A stretch of DNA of 64,000 nt. It comes from Ectopseudomonas mendocina. Its GTDB lineage: Bacteria > Pseudomonadota > Gammaproteobacteria > Pseudomonadales > Pseudomonadaceae. Shown here in pieces: positions 7,716 through 16,381 of this stretch (position 1 is the first letter of the stretch; each line of letters starts with the position of its first letter). The notes below the pieces were generated by a model that had not been told where the DNA came from, searched no databases, and worked only from the letters and a program-made list of their open reading frames with translations. The position numbers and the translations under genes are program-made. The stretch is taken from contig NZ_SCFY01000002.1 of the NCBI RefSeq assembly GCF_007049795.1, positions 186,001 through 250,000 on the forward strand, in the 5' to 3' direction.

Positions 7716-9488
7716 ATGCTGCCCAGCCGCGCCCTCCTTTCCGCCTTCGTCGTGGCCCTGCTCAGCCCTCTTGTCGAGGCGCAGGAGCCGTTGCGCATCC
7801 AGAGCCTGCAACGCTGCGGCGACCTGCTCGCCAACGAAAAGCAGGACTGGTGCATGCAGGTGCGCGGCCTTGGCGCGAAGCTGCCGAAGCTGCACCTCGG
7901 CGACGACACCCTGCCCGCGTCGGCGGTCAAGCGCACTGGCGATGGCCTGCGCCTGCAACTGAGCAGCGACAAACATCGCAGCGCACCGCTGTGGCTGGAG
8001 GACGACTCACGCGCCAGCAATCCGGTGTGGCTGTCGCTGCACCGCAGCCATGTGCTCGCTGCCGGCCCGGATGAAGTGGCGAAGAACATGGATGGCCTGA
8101 CCACCTATGTCGACCTGGTCAGCCTGCTGATCGAGGAAAGCCACGACGGCCTCGACGAGGCCAAGCGCCTGGCGAATAAGTACGACGCCAAGGTGGTCGG
8201 CGCCATCCCACCGCTGAACGTCTACCAACTGCGCCTGCCGGTAAAGAACCTCACCGAACGTGACGCGCTGGTGCTACGTATCGGCAACGAAGTCAGCGTC
8301 GATGCTGTGGTGGTGGAAGAAAGCGCACCGGAGCGTGGCGAAGAAAGCGAGGCCGCCCGCAAGTCGGCACATAAACCGGAAAAGAACTCCGAGGAATGGG
8401 CAGCGAACCGCTTCATGGATGCGGTCAACTATTACCAGCGGCGCATCCCGGCGGGTGAAACGCCCATCGAAGCCGAGCCGATTCGCGTCGGCGTGATCGA
8501 GCGCAACGTCGATTTCGACGCGCCCGACTTCGCCGATTACCTCGGCGCCTGCCCCGATGGCAAACCGCGCACCTGCGTCTATGCGCGTGATGCCGACGAG
8601 CCGGACAACCATGGCAGCACCGTAGCCGGCATTCTCGCCGCGCACTGGGACAAGGGTGGCAACACCGGTTTCCTGCGCGGGCTGGACAAAGCCAGCCAGG
8701 GCTTCGAAGTCATCGTCGAACGCAACTCGGACGCCGGCATCACCGCCAACATCGCCGCCTCGGTGAACCTGGTGGAAGACGGCGTGCGCGTACTCAACTG
8801 GAGCTGGGGCATCCACCGCGTCGGCACGCGCAATGTCGAAGGCGACGAGATCGATTCGCTGGTGCGCTCCGGCATCGCCATGAGCGGCTACGAAGAATTG
8901 CTGGAGGAGTTCTTCCTCTGGCTGCGCGAGGAACACCCGGACGTGCTGGTGATCAACTCCGCCGGCAACGGTTCGTCCTTCTCCGGCCGGGACGAGTACC
9001 GCCTGCCCTCCTCGTTCATTACCGAGCAGTTGCTGGTGGTCGGCGGGCATCAGCGCAGCAAGGAAAAAGAGGCCGAAATCGACGACCCGACTTACGTGGT
9101 CAAACGCGACTCATCGAACGTCGACATGCGCGTCGATATCACCGCCGCCGCCTGTGCCCGCGCTTCCACCCAAGAGGTCGATGCAACCGGCGATGTGCAT
9201 TGTGGCACCTCCTACGCCACGCCCCTGGTCACTGGCGTGGTCGCCGCCATGCTGTCGATCAATCCGCGCCTGCAGCCGGAACAGGTACGCATGCTGCTAC
9301 GGCGCAGCGCCATGACCATCGGTGGTGATTACGACTTCGAACCGATGGACGCCGAAGACCTGACCGCGCCGATCCTGCCATCGGAGCGCAACTACAAGAT
9401 GAGTGACAAGGACGTGGGCCGCTCGGCGCGGCTGGATATGCAGAAGGCGCTGGACCTGGCGGTGCAGAGTCGCGATCGGGTGCGTTGA
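7716..9488 (+). CDS. Secreted subtilisin-like (S8) serine protease with Glu in the Asp position
   Basis: 590 residues. A signal peptide of about 22 residues (…LLSPLVEA-QE) sends it out of the cytoplasm. A region at about 110-200 (LANKYDAKVVGAIPPLNVYQLRLP) resembles an I9-type propeptide. The S8 domain runs from about 255 to 535: VGVIERNVDFDAPDF where subtilisins have VAVIDTGVD, then NHGSTVAG with His299, AGN with oxyanion Asn418, and GTSYATP with Ser499. The residue aligned with the catalytic Asp is Glu262, and the usual DTG is ERN. Cys496 before GTS and other Cys residues could form disulfides. It is divergent from the DUF1624 gene. It may be an active variant, a slow self-processing enzyme or a pseudoprotease. 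Confidence 0.85.
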   Translation: MLPSRALLSAFVVALLSPLVEAQEPLRIQSLQRCGDLLANEKQDWCMQVRGLGAKLPKLHLGDDTLPASAVKRTGDGLRLQLSSDKHRSAPLWLEDDSRASNPVWLSLHRSHVLAAGPDEVAKNMDGLTTYVDLVSLLIEESHDGLDEAKRLANKYDAKVVGAIPPLNVYQLRLPVKNLTERDALVLRIGNEVSVDAVVVEESAPERGEESEAARKSAHKPEKNSEEWAANRFMDAVNYYQRRIPAGETPIEAEPIRVGVIERNVDFDAPDFADYLGACPDGKPRTCVYARDADEPDNHGSTVAGILAAHWDKGGNTGFLRGLDKASQGFEVIVERNSDAGITANIAASVNLVEDGVRVLNWSWGIHRVGTRNVEGDEIDSLVRSGIAMSGYEELLEEFFLWLREEHPDVLVINSAGNGSSFSGRDEYRLPSSFITEQLLVVGGHQRSKEKEAEIDDPTYVVKRDSSNVDMRVDITAAACARASTQEVDATGDVHCGTSYATPLVTGVVAAMLSINPRLQPEQVRMLLRRSAMTIGGDYDFEPMDAEDLTAPILPSERNYKMSDKDVGRSARLDMQKALDLAVQSRDRVR

Positions 9489-9500
9489 GGGCCGTTCAGG

Positions 9501-10031
9501 TCACTCGCCGGAAACCCGCTCGTAGAGCTCGACCGGCTCGACCTTGCCCTGGACGCCGCACTGGCTGTGGCCCAGGCCCAAGTGACGGAAGCCGGCCTTG
9601 AACAACACCCGGCCGGATTGCGGATTGCGCGCCAGATGGCTGGCGTGCAGCCGGCGCAAACGAAGCTGGCGGAAGGCGAATTCCACCAGCGCATTGCAGG
9701 CCTCACTGGCATAGCCACGGCTCCAGTAAGGCACGCCGATCCAGTAGCCCACCTCGGCCTCGCCTCGGCCAATATCCTTGAGCGCCATACTGCCGACCAG
9801 CGTGCCGCTGGCCGACTCGGTGATGATGAAGTTGGCCGCCACACCGCGCGCCCAATCCTGCGCACAGCGTTCGATCCACTGCTGCGCCAGCTCGGCCGGA
9901 TAGGGATGGGGAATACTGCTGGTGACATCGGCAATACGAAAATCACCCGCCAGGCGCTGAACCTCGTCGGCATCCTGTAGCTGCGGTGGGCGCAGCGTCA
10001 GCCGTTCGGTTTCGATGCGGTGCTCATCCAT
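9501..10031 (-). CDS. GNAT N-acetyltransferase, RimJ/RimL type
   Basis: 176 residues of the Acetyltransf_3 layout: an N-terminal TERLTLRPPQLQDAD strand, a central GVPYWSRGYASEACNALVEFAF acetyl-CoA loop and helix, and a C-terminal AGFRHLGLG strand pair. Enzymes of this family move an acetyl group from acetyl-CoA to an amine, often a protein N-terminus, an amino sugar or a polyamine; the acceptor here cannot be told. Its stop is 12 bases from the stop of the protease (tail to tail). The gap to the DUF1285 gene behind it (10032-10086) shows nothing else. Confidence 0.85.
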   Translation of the reverse strand: MDEHRIETERLTLRPPQLQDADEVQRLAGDFRIADVTSSIPHPYPAELAQQWIERCAQDWARGVAANFIITESASGTLVGSMALKDIGRGEAEVGYWIGVPYWSRGYASEACNALVEFAFRQLRLRRLHASHLARNPQSGRVLFKAGFRHLGLGHSQCGVQGKVEPVELYERVSGE

Positions 10032-10086
10032 ATGCGTCTCCTGTCAAATCCATGGGGTGCGCCAGCGCCGCTTGCGCATCGCCCGT

Positions 10087-10656
10087 TCAGGCCGGAGAAG
10101 GCCCGATGGGATAGAACACCCCGGCGCTCCACACACCCAACCAGGGTTCTCCGTCGACCTCGCGCTCCACCGCCAGTTCCACCAGCTGATAGAACACGTT
10201 GCGGTGAATCAGCGCCTCGAGGTTACGCCGCACCAGAATGTAGGGCGAGGGTTCGAGTGTCGCAGGGTCGATCTCGACACGGATAGGATGCTCGCCGCCT
10301 GCGACCACTTCGTCCTCGACGTTGGTGGTGAAACGCAGCACCTGCGCTTCCCCCTCGCCTTCGACCTGCAGGGTCACGGCGACGAAGGGCGCATCCTCGA
10401 CCTGGATGCCGACCTTCTCCACCGGCGTGATCAGGAAGTAGTCGTCGCCGTCACGGCGAATGATCGTGGAAAACAGCCGCACCATGGGTTTACGGCCGAT
10501 GGGCGTGCCCAGGTAATACCAGGTGCCATCGCGGGCGATTCGCATGTCGATATCGCCACAGAAATCGGGATTCCACAGGTGCACGGGAGGTAGGCCCTTG
10601 CCTTCACCCTTGGGGATCTGCGCCAGCAGATCGCCCGCCTTGCCTGGATCGCTCAT
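10087..10656 (-). CDS. DUF1285 family protein
   Basis: 189 residues, soluble, all beta-rich. The pattern [32 protein letters not shown] is the family signature, followed by a run of [23 protein letters not shown]. Structures of the family show two small beta domains of unknown role; distribution is mainly in proteobacteria. The ATG at 10656 gives a natural N-terminus. It lies upstream of the GNAT gene on the same strand with a 55-base gap and could be cotranscribed with it. No enzyme motif is visible. Confidence 0.8.
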   Translation of the reverse strand: MSDPGKAGDLLAQIPKGEGKGLPPVHLWNPDFCGDIDMRIARDGTWYYLGTPIGRKPMVRLFSTIIRRDGDDYFLITPVEKVGIQVEDAPFVAVTLQVEGEGEAQVLRFTTNVEDEVVAGGEHPIRVEIDPATLEPSPYILVRRNLEALIHRNVFYQLVELAVEREVDGEPWLGVWSAGVFYPIGPSPA

Positions 10657-10706
10657 GGTCTTTCCTCGTCCAGTTCGATTCGAACGGACGAGGATACACC
10701 GTGCTA

Positions 10707-10735
10707 CCTGTCGCGGCTAAAGCCCCTCCCACAAG
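10707..10735. repeat. REP-like element fragment
   Basis: CGCGGCTAAAGCC next to CTCCCACA is the core of the REP elements scattered through many Pseudomonas genomes, usually between genes. Only one arm is clear here. It lies in the 104-base gap between the DUF1285 and lipoprotein genes. Confidence 0.5.
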
Positions 10736-10760
10736 AGCGGCGCGTCGATTGTCCCTATTC

Positions 10761-11363
10761 TTAGCGCCCCACACCCAACAGGCTGCGCGCATAGTCATGC
10801 AGCGGCGGGCCGATCAGGTCCTGCGGCTGGGCGTCGTAAAACGTCAGGAATCCGCCACGGCTGCGAATCCGCGCAGTGTCGACCAGAAAGCGAGTATTGG
10901 TTTCGATAAGCATCAGCTGGATCGAGGCGCGGTCGGTACCAAGGCGATCCACAGCCTCCTGGTCCTCCCACTCTTCCAGAGTGCCGATACGGTCGTCGCT
11001 GTAAGCGAAACGGGCGTATAGCAAGTAGTGCGCGCCAGCGCTGCGCGCCTCGGCCATGGCTTCGTCCAGACCTGCAGGCTGGCGTGCACGACGCACCAAA
11101 GGGAAATATTCGACGAAGCCCTTGAAGGCTTCCTCGGCTACCACATTGGGCCGCGGGTAGCCGTGGCCCGGCGGCACGAAATGGCCCTGGGCGATGTAGA
11201 TGAAGGAGTCCTGCTGCAGGCGCCGCGAGGCCATGCGCTCGGTGCGACCGTGATCGAGAAACCCGGCATCGCGCAGGTGGTACTCGGCGCCACTGGCCAG
11301 ATCACTGACCTTCATGCACCCGGTCAGGCCCAGCAGCGCCACCAGTAGAAGCAGGTTACGCAT
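10761..11363 (-). CDS. DUF4823 lipoprotein
   Basis: 200 residues beginning with a lipoprotein signal peptide whose lipobox is LTGC, so the mature protein would be anchored through Cys16. The next residue is Met rather than Asp, which favours transport to the outer membrane. The rest is a single alpha/beta domain (AHYLLYARFAYSDDRIG, ASIQLMLIETNTRFLVDTARI) matching the DUF4823 family, which is of unknown function. The start at 11363 is preferred over an earlier in-frame one because of the signal peptide and a strong AGGAGGA upstream. The gene is monocistronic by appearance. The 216 bases behind it to tctA show no gene. Confidence 0.8.
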   Translation of the reverse strand: MRNLLLLVALLGLTGCMKVSDLASGAEYHLRDAGFLDHGRTERMASRRLQQDSFIYIAQGHFVPPGHGYPRPNVVAEEAFKGFVEYFPLVRRARQPAGLDEAMAEARSAGAHYLLYARFAYSDDRIGTLEEWEDQEAVDRLGTDRASIQLMLIETNTRFLVDTARIRSRGGFLTFYDAQPQDLIGPPLHDYARSLLGVGR

Positions 11364-11579
11364 GAATCCATCCTCCTCGTGCCGGTGACGGAAAACCGGC
11401 GGATAAGGGATAGATGCAGGTTCTGCGCCACTACCGCCCACCACTCACCCTGACTATCCGGGAGCAACGCGACGCAAGGTGATGCAGCGTATCCGTAACG
11501 TTTGAAAGACTCTCGACCCGACTGCAACTACAAGCAGGGCGGAACAGCATCTGCAGGAGCCGAGCCCCGCAGATTGCCA

Positions 11580-13106
11580 TTAGTTGGCGACCAGTGCCTC
11601 TCTCTTGGCCGCTCGCCGCTTGCGCCAGGCAACCAGCACAGGTGACAGCAACGACAGTACGATCAGGGCCAGCAACAAGATCGAGAATGGTCGCTCGAGG
11701 TAATAGCTCAGCAAATTGCCCTTGGACATCACCAGCGACTGACGGAAGCCCAACTCAGCCATCGAGCCCAGAATCATTGCCAGCACGACAGCGGCTGTCG
11801 AGAAGCCTGTCTTGCGCATCAGATAGCCCAACAGACCGAAGGCAGCCATCACATAGACATCGAACATGCTGTTGTTGATGGTGTAAGCACCAACGACCGA
11901 TAGCACCACAATGATTGGGGCCAGAATGGCAAACGGAATCATCGAAACCTTGACCACTTGCCGAGCCAAAGAAAGTCCAACGATGCCCATCAGAATGTTG
12001 GCGAGGAACAAACCGACAATTACCGCGTAGACGATGTGCGCATTCACGGTGAACAACTCGTGGCCAGGCTGCAGGCCATGAATGTACAGCCCACCAAGCA
12101 TGACCGCCGTGGCAGCACTCCCTGGAATACCCAGCGTCAACAGCGGAATCATCGCTCCGCCCGTTACAGCATTATTGGAAGTTTCAGCTGCTGCCAACCC
12201 TTCGACCTCGCCCTTGCCGAAGTTGTCCTGGCGTTTTGAGTTACGCCTGGCCTCGTTGTATGCCACCCAGGAAGCAACATCTCCGCCTGCTCCCGGCAGA
12301 ATGCCGACCAGAACCCCAATGGCCGAGGAGCGTGGAATGGTGCGCCACATGCCGCGCCACTCTGCCCAACTGGGAAAGAGCGGCCCCTGCAGCGCCGCCA
12401 TCGTGGACGACTGATTTAGCGCATGAATTTTCTCGGCTTGGACCATCACCTGAGAGATGGAAAACAGACCGATCATGGCCGGAATCAGGGAAATACCATT
12501 ATCCAAATCTGGCAGGCCGAAGGTAAAACGCGGGAACGCAGTCATGATGTCGACACCGACCAGGCTAATCAGCAAGCCCAGCAGACCAGAAGCCAGCCCT
12601 TTGGCCATCGCACCGGAAGACAGGCTGCCGATGATGGTCAGGCCGAAAATCGCCATCAGGAAATATTCCGGCGCACTGAACTTCAGCGATATCTGCGCCA
12701 ACGGTGGCGCCAGCAGTAGAAGAGCAACGACGCTGACCAGCCCACCGATAACCGAGCAGACAGTGGAGGTCCCCAGGGCCTTGAGGCCTTCGCCGCGCAG
12801 GGTCATCTGGTATCCGTCCAGCGCCGTTGCCGCCGAAGAAGGAGTGCCGGGTGTGTGGATCAGGATTGCAGTTATGGAGCCGCCATAAACCGCGGCACAA
12901 TAGATCGCACCAAGCAATACCATGGCTGCAACCGGGTCCATGCCGAACGTCAGCGGAATCATCAGGGCGATGCCCATCGTCGCACTCAAACCCGGCAGAG
13001 CACCGAGAAAAATACCGCCGACGACGCCCAACAACAGCATCAGCAGGACTTCAACCGAAGCCAGCTTCGCCAGAACGGCCATCAGTAAGGAAGTATCAAT
13101 ATCCAT
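11580..13106 (-). CDS. tctA: Tripartite tricarboxylate transporter, large permease TctA
   Basis: 508 residues with about 12 membrane segments. It carries the TctA signatures GALPGLSATMGIALMIPLTFG near the start and GILPGAGGDVASWVAY in the middle, two copies of the inverted GxxPGxxG-type motif that forms the substrate path. TctA with TctB forms the sodium- or proton-driven membrane part of TTT carriers for citrate and related carboxylates. It follows tctB by 13 bases and is the last gene of the run RraA-tctC-tctB-tctA. The substrate is not fixed by sequence. Confidence 0.92.
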   Translation of the reverse strand: MDIDTSLLMAVLAKLASVEVLLMLLLGVVGGIFLGALPGLSATMGIALMIPLTFGMDPVAAMVLLGAIYCAAVYGGSITAILIHTPGTPSSAATALDGYQMTLRGEGLKALGTSTVCSVIGGLVSVVALLLLAPPLAQISLKFSAPEYFLMAIFGLTIIGSLSSGAMAKGLASGLLGLLISLVGVDIMTAFPRFTFGLPDLDNGISLIPAMIGLFSISQVMVQAEKIHALNQSSTMAALQGPLFPSWAEWRGMWRTIPRSSAIGVLVGILPGAGGDVASWVAYNEARRNSKRQDNFGKGEVEGLAAAETSNNAVTGGAMIPLLTLGIPGSAATAVMLGGLYIHGLQPGHELFTVNAHIVYAVIVGLFLANILMGIVGLSLARQVVKVSMIPFAILAPIIVVLSVVGAYTINNSMFDVYVMAAFGLLGYLMRKTGFSTAAVVLAMILGSMAELGFRQSLVMSKGNLLSYYLERPFSILLLALIVLSLLSPVLVAWRKRRAAKREALVAN

Positions 13107-13119
13107 CGTTTCTCCCCCT

Positions 13120-13572
13120 TCAAACCAGCAGGCCGGTTGGCAAGAAAATCTTCAGTTGCCAGACAAACAGCAGATAGATGAAAGCATTGATGGACAGCAG
13201 CACCATCAGCGCCTTGACGTAAGAGCGATAGCCGAAATACATCATGAAAAAGGCGGTCGCCAGCGAAGTAGCGGCAAAGAAACCCAGCACGGGAATCAAC
13301 GCGACATAAGCAACTACCCCGGCGTAGACGGTCAACGGGCCGCGCAAACCCTCCACGAAAAAGCGTGTAACCGCCTCACCACGATTGCGCGCATGCAGGC
13401 TTTTAATCAGTCCCCCGCCTAGAACGAACAAGGAAAATGCGCCAAGCGCTACAAGGATCAACCTGGGAAACAGTGCCGGATCTTTCGGCATGTCTGCCGC
13501 CAGGCTGTAAAAGAAAAGGCAAAACAACAGCATGCACAGCCCGATGACTGCGTCCAGATGCAGATATTTCAT
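13120..13572 (-). CDS. tctB: Tripartite tricarboxylate transporter, small permease TctB
   Basis: 150 residues with four predicted membrane helices, the usual size and layout of TctB, which pairs with the large permease TctA. The first helix begins at residue 7 (VIGLCMLLFCLFFYSLA) and the MPKDPALFPRLI turn after it is typical of the family. It lies between tctC (101-base gap holding a hairpin) and tctA. The whole set is on the minus strand behind the RraA-like gene. Confidence 0.88.
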   Translation of the reverse strand: MKYLHLDAVIGLCMLLFCLFFYSLAADMPKDPALFPRLILVALGAFSLFVLGGGLIKSLHARNRGEAVTRFFVEGLRGPLTVYAGVVAYVALIPVLGFFAATSLATAFFMMYFGYRSYVKALMVLLSINAFIYLLFVWQLKIFLPTGLLV

Positions 13573-13637
13573 AGTGAGAACCGAAACCTGTCGAGTTGGC
13601 CAGTAGCGCCAAAAACCTCTGGCACCCGCATGAACCA

Positions 13638-13663
13638 GGGGTGATGCCAGGCAGCATCACCCC
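13638..13663 (-). other. Intercistronic hairpin between tctC and tctB
   Basis: GGGGTGATGC and GCATCACCCC form a perfect 10-base stem with a six-base loop just behind the tctC stop. There is no long U-run, so it looks like an mRNA-stabilising or partial-stop structure that would give more binding protein than permease, as often seen in binding-protein operons. Confidence 0.6.
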
Positions 13664-13673
13664 CGTAATGGAC

Positions 13674-14645
13674 TTACCAGCCCAACAGCTCACTGAGTTC
13701 GCGAATACCGTTCTCCTCCTCGAGGAGCATGGCGCGATAGTCATCCCCGGTACGGATATCGACCTGCAGGCCCATTTCTTTCATCTTGGCCAAGTGCTCA
13801 GGGTCGTTCAAACCAGCGATGAACGCCTCTCGCAGACTAGCCAGCTGCTCTTCCGACAGACCTTTGGGAGCAGCGATACCGCGTGCGGACCAGGACACCA
13901 CGTCGGGGAAACCGGATTCGGAGAGAGTGGGAACGTCCGGGATAAAGCTAGAGCGCTCCGGAGCCATGACAGCAATGATCGCCAGATCTCCGCCCTTGTG
14001 CGCCAGATTGGTATCTCCCACATTGGAAAAGCTGACGTCCACGTGACCGCCCTGCAGAGCGGCACGCTGTTCTGCAGTACCAGTGGTATGCACAGGAACG
14101 AACTGGGTAGCGAATTTCTGGTTCATTTTCAGCATGGCGATATGGTCATCACCGTTGGCCCCTGTTGTGGAGGCAGTCAGGGTGTTGGCCTTGGCGTATT
14201 CGACCAACTCCTGAATATTAGTGAAACGTATTTCGTCCTTGTTAATGGAGATGACGCCGTAATCGGTCACATGGTTGGCGATCAGGTCGAAGTCATCCAG
14301 CGTTGCCTTACGCTTGTAGTGAGGGTCCAGATAACCCGTGGTGAGATTGGGTGTATTGATGTAGCCAAGGGTGTAACCGTCGCTTTTCGCATTCAGCATC
14401 TGAGTCCAGCCGACCCAGCCACCACCACCGGGACGGTTGATGATATTCAAGGTAGCGCCCAGCGCCTGTTCGACCTTGGGGAAAAGAATGCGGGCCCCCA
14501 CATCGGTGTTGCCACCTGCGCCATAGGCGATGATGACCGACACAGGACGTTCGGGATAATCAGCGGCAGCTGGCAGCGCCATGAGCATGAATGCTGCGGG
14601 TACGATGCTTTTGAGGATATTGACTGTTCTTTTTAAGGTCTTCAT
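13674..14645 (-). CDS. tctC: Tripartite tricarboxylate transporter periplasmic binding protein TctC
   Basis: 323 residues. The ATG at 14645 is chosen because it gives a clean signal peptide (positive MKTLKR, hydrophobic core, cleavage near PAAA-DYP) and has GGAG eight bases upstream; an earlier in-frame start adds 26 charged residues and spoils the signal. The mature part shows the Bug/TctC pattern: YPERPVSVIIAYGAGGNTD, then LNIINRPGGGG and the conserved second lobe. It captures a carboxylate in the periplasm for TctBA. The RraA gene lies 82 bases upstream in the same direction. Confidence 0.9.
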   Translation of the reverse strand: MKTLKRTVNILKSIVPAAFMLMALPAAADYPERPVSVIIAYGAGGNTDVGARILFPKVEQALGATLNIINRPGGGGWVGWTQMLNAKSDGYTLGYINTPNLTTGYLDPHYKRKATLDDFDLIANHVTDYGVISINKDEIRFTNIQELVEYAKANTLTASTTGANGDDHIAMLKMNQKFATQFVPVHTTGTAEQRAALQGGHVDVSFSNVGDTNLAHKGGDLAIIAVMAPERSSFIPDVPTLSESGFPDVVSWSARGIAAPKGLSEEQLASLREAFIAGLNDPEHLAKMKEMGLQVDIRTGDDYRAMLLEEENGIRELSELLGW

Positions 14646-14727
14646 GAGTCGGACTCCGATTTTATTTTTATTGAGTTTCAGGTATTCAGTTTTTGACGCG
14701 CACTCCGTCGCTCGTGAAATCACACGA

Positions 14728-15378
14728 TCAGACCAATCCCATCTGACTTAGGGGGGCATTGAGCTCCAGCAGCTCGACAGTGCTGACACCTTCTCGAATC
14801 TTCATACGGAAGTTGGCCTCGACGTGCTCGCGCGCCAGCGCACTCTCCAACACGCTGGACAAGTTCGCTGCCGGCACCACTACAAGGCCGTCCACATCGC
14901 CGAAGATGTAATCCCCAGGTTGGATAGTCACGTCGCCGATGGTGACCGCTACATTGATCTTGCCTGACTGCTTCTTGGCGGTTCCCTTGATGCTGACGCC
15001 ACGGCAGAACACCGCGAAGCCCATTTCTTGAATGGCCTGGACATCACGCACCGAACCGTTGATCACCAATCCAGCGACCCCTTTGTGCAGCGCTTGCTCG
15101 GTGAGGATGTCTCCCCAGGGCCCCGCCTCGATAAAGGCCTTCGCATCGACCACCAGAACGTCTCCCGGCTGCACATGCAGCAGGGCGTAATGCAGCATCA
15201 GGTTATCTCCGGGACGCACATCCACCGTAAAGACCGGGCCGGCGACCTTCATGCCAGGCGACAGAGGCTTCATGCCCGCATCCAGGGCACCGAACGCACC
15301 TTGCGCCTCATAGATGGTGGCGCTGCCCAGTTGGCTGAGCTGCCTGGCCAGCTCCTCATTACGGAGGTTATCGATCAT
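14728..15378 (-). CDS. RraA / HMG-aldolase family protein
   Basis: 216 residues of the RraA-like fold. The key elements of the aldolase branch are present: WGDILTEQA (the G-x-D/E metal-side loop) and NGSVRD, with the Arg-Asp pair that binds substrate and Mg2+. Family members are 4-hydroxy-4-methyl-2-oxoglutarate / 4-carboxy-4-hydroxy-2-oxoadipate aldolases, oxaloacetate decarboxylases, or the RNase E inhibitor RraA. As first gene of a carboxylate-transport operon opposite a LysR regulator, a catabolic aldolase or decarboxylase is more likely than an RNase E regulator. No ring-cleavage gene is nearby, so the pathway is open. Confidence 0.8.
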   Translation of the reverse strand: MIDNLRNEELARQLSQLGSATIYEAQGAFGALDAGMKPLSPGMKVAGPVFTVDVRPGDNLMLHYALLHVQPGDVLVVDAKAFIEAGPWGDILTEQALHKGVAGLVINGSVRDVQAIQEMGFAVFCRGVSIKGTAKKQSGKINVAVTIGDVTIQPGDYIFGDVDGLVVVPAANLSSVLESALAREHVEANFRMKIREGVSTVELLELNAPLSQMGLV

Positions 15379-15468
15379 CTTGTTGACCCCTTGTTTGATC
15401 TGTAACCCACTATTACCTAGTATTTATCTTCACTCAATCAGCGTTTTCTGCAGGAACATCCAATAAAA

Positions 15469-16365
15469 ATGAACCTAAGACAGGTCAAATATTTCTGCAA
15501 AGTGGTCGAATCAGGTAGCGGCAATGCTGCAGCCAAACTGCTCTGCGTCGCGCCGACGGCCATTAGCACCCAGCTGGGGCTGTTGGAGGAGGATTTGGGA
15601 AGTCAACTGTTCGACCGCTCGAAACGCCCCATGCAACTGACATCGCTTGGGCAGTTTTTCTATCCGCGAGCGAAGGAACTGCTGCTACAGGCTCAGCGTC
15701 TGCAGGAGGAATCGAACCGGGTTGCGATAGGCAATGGAGGCTGGCTTGGTGTCGGATTCATCCGCTCTACCTTGTTCTCGCTGCTGCCCAATGTCATCAG
15801 GCACTTCCGCGAGGCTCATCCGGACGTGCATCTGGATCTAGTTGAAAAGCTCTCTGAGTATCAGGTCGAGAGTCTGCATCAACGCCGCATCGACGTGGGC
15901 ATCTCACGCTTCATTGGTGAATATGAACGCCACCCTGACATGGACTATCGCCTGATCTTCGATGACCCGCTCGTAGCGGTTCTGCCTGCCGGCCACCCGC
16001 TAGCCAAGCAGTCGATTTTTTCGTTAACAAGCTTTCAGGACCTGCCATTCATTCTCTACCCCAAGGATGCCCGCAGTCCTTATGGGCAGAAACTGCATGC
16101 CTACCTGAGAGAGAAAGGCGTCAACCCCACAGTCCACCATGAGGCGATTGAGATACATACGGCTTTTGCTCTAGTTGGAGCTGGGCTGGGCGGCACGCTG
16201 GTCAGTCGCTCCATGACTGACAACAATCGTAGCGATGTGGTGTTCCTACCGGTCGAGGGTATCGAAATCAGCACATCACTGGTGGCTGTTACCCGAAAAG
16301 GTGAACAGAACAAATTACTCGACAACTTTATCGAGATACTGATGAGCAGAGGCAGACAGGCATAG
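15469..16365 (+). CDS. LysR-family transcriptional regulator
   Basis: 298 residues. The N-terminal winged helix-turn-helix is at about residues 1-60 (MNLRQVKYFCKVVESGSGNAAAKLL then TAISTQLGLLEEDLG), and the two-lobed substrate-binding domain covers about 90-298. It is divergent from the RraA-tctCBA run with a 90-base shared gap, the classical arrangement for a LysR activator of the opposite operon. The inducer is likely the transported carboxylate or a breakdown product. T-N11-A motifs occur in the gap but are too common to assign. Confidence 0.9.
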   Translation: MNLRQVKYFCKVVESGSGNAAAKLLCVAPTAISTQLGLLEEDLGSQLFDRSKRPMQLTSLGQFFYPRAKELLLQAQRLQEESNRVAIGNGGWLGVGFIRSTLFSLLPNVIRHFREAHPDVHLDLVEKLSEYQVESLHQRRIDVGISRFIGEYERHPDMDYRLIFDDPLVAVLPAGHPLAKQSIFSLTSFQDLPFILYPKDARSPYGQKLHAYLREKGVNPTVHHEAIEIHTAFALVGAGLGGTLVSRSMTDNNRSDVVFLPVEGIEISTSLVAVTRKGEQNKLLDNFIEILMSRGRQA

Positions 16366-16381
16366 TCGACCGGGGCTGCTA

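Noticed and set aside
14728..15378. Calling this gene rraA, inhibitor of the RNase E encoded in the same window.
   Set aside because: It is the first gene of a carboxylate-transport operon beside a LysR gene and keeps aldolase-type residues, so an enzyme is more likely.
15379..15468. LysR operator (T-N11-A) in the gap before the LysR gene.
   Set aside because: The motif is too loose: several matches are found by chance in any AT-containing 90 bases, with no convincing palindrome.
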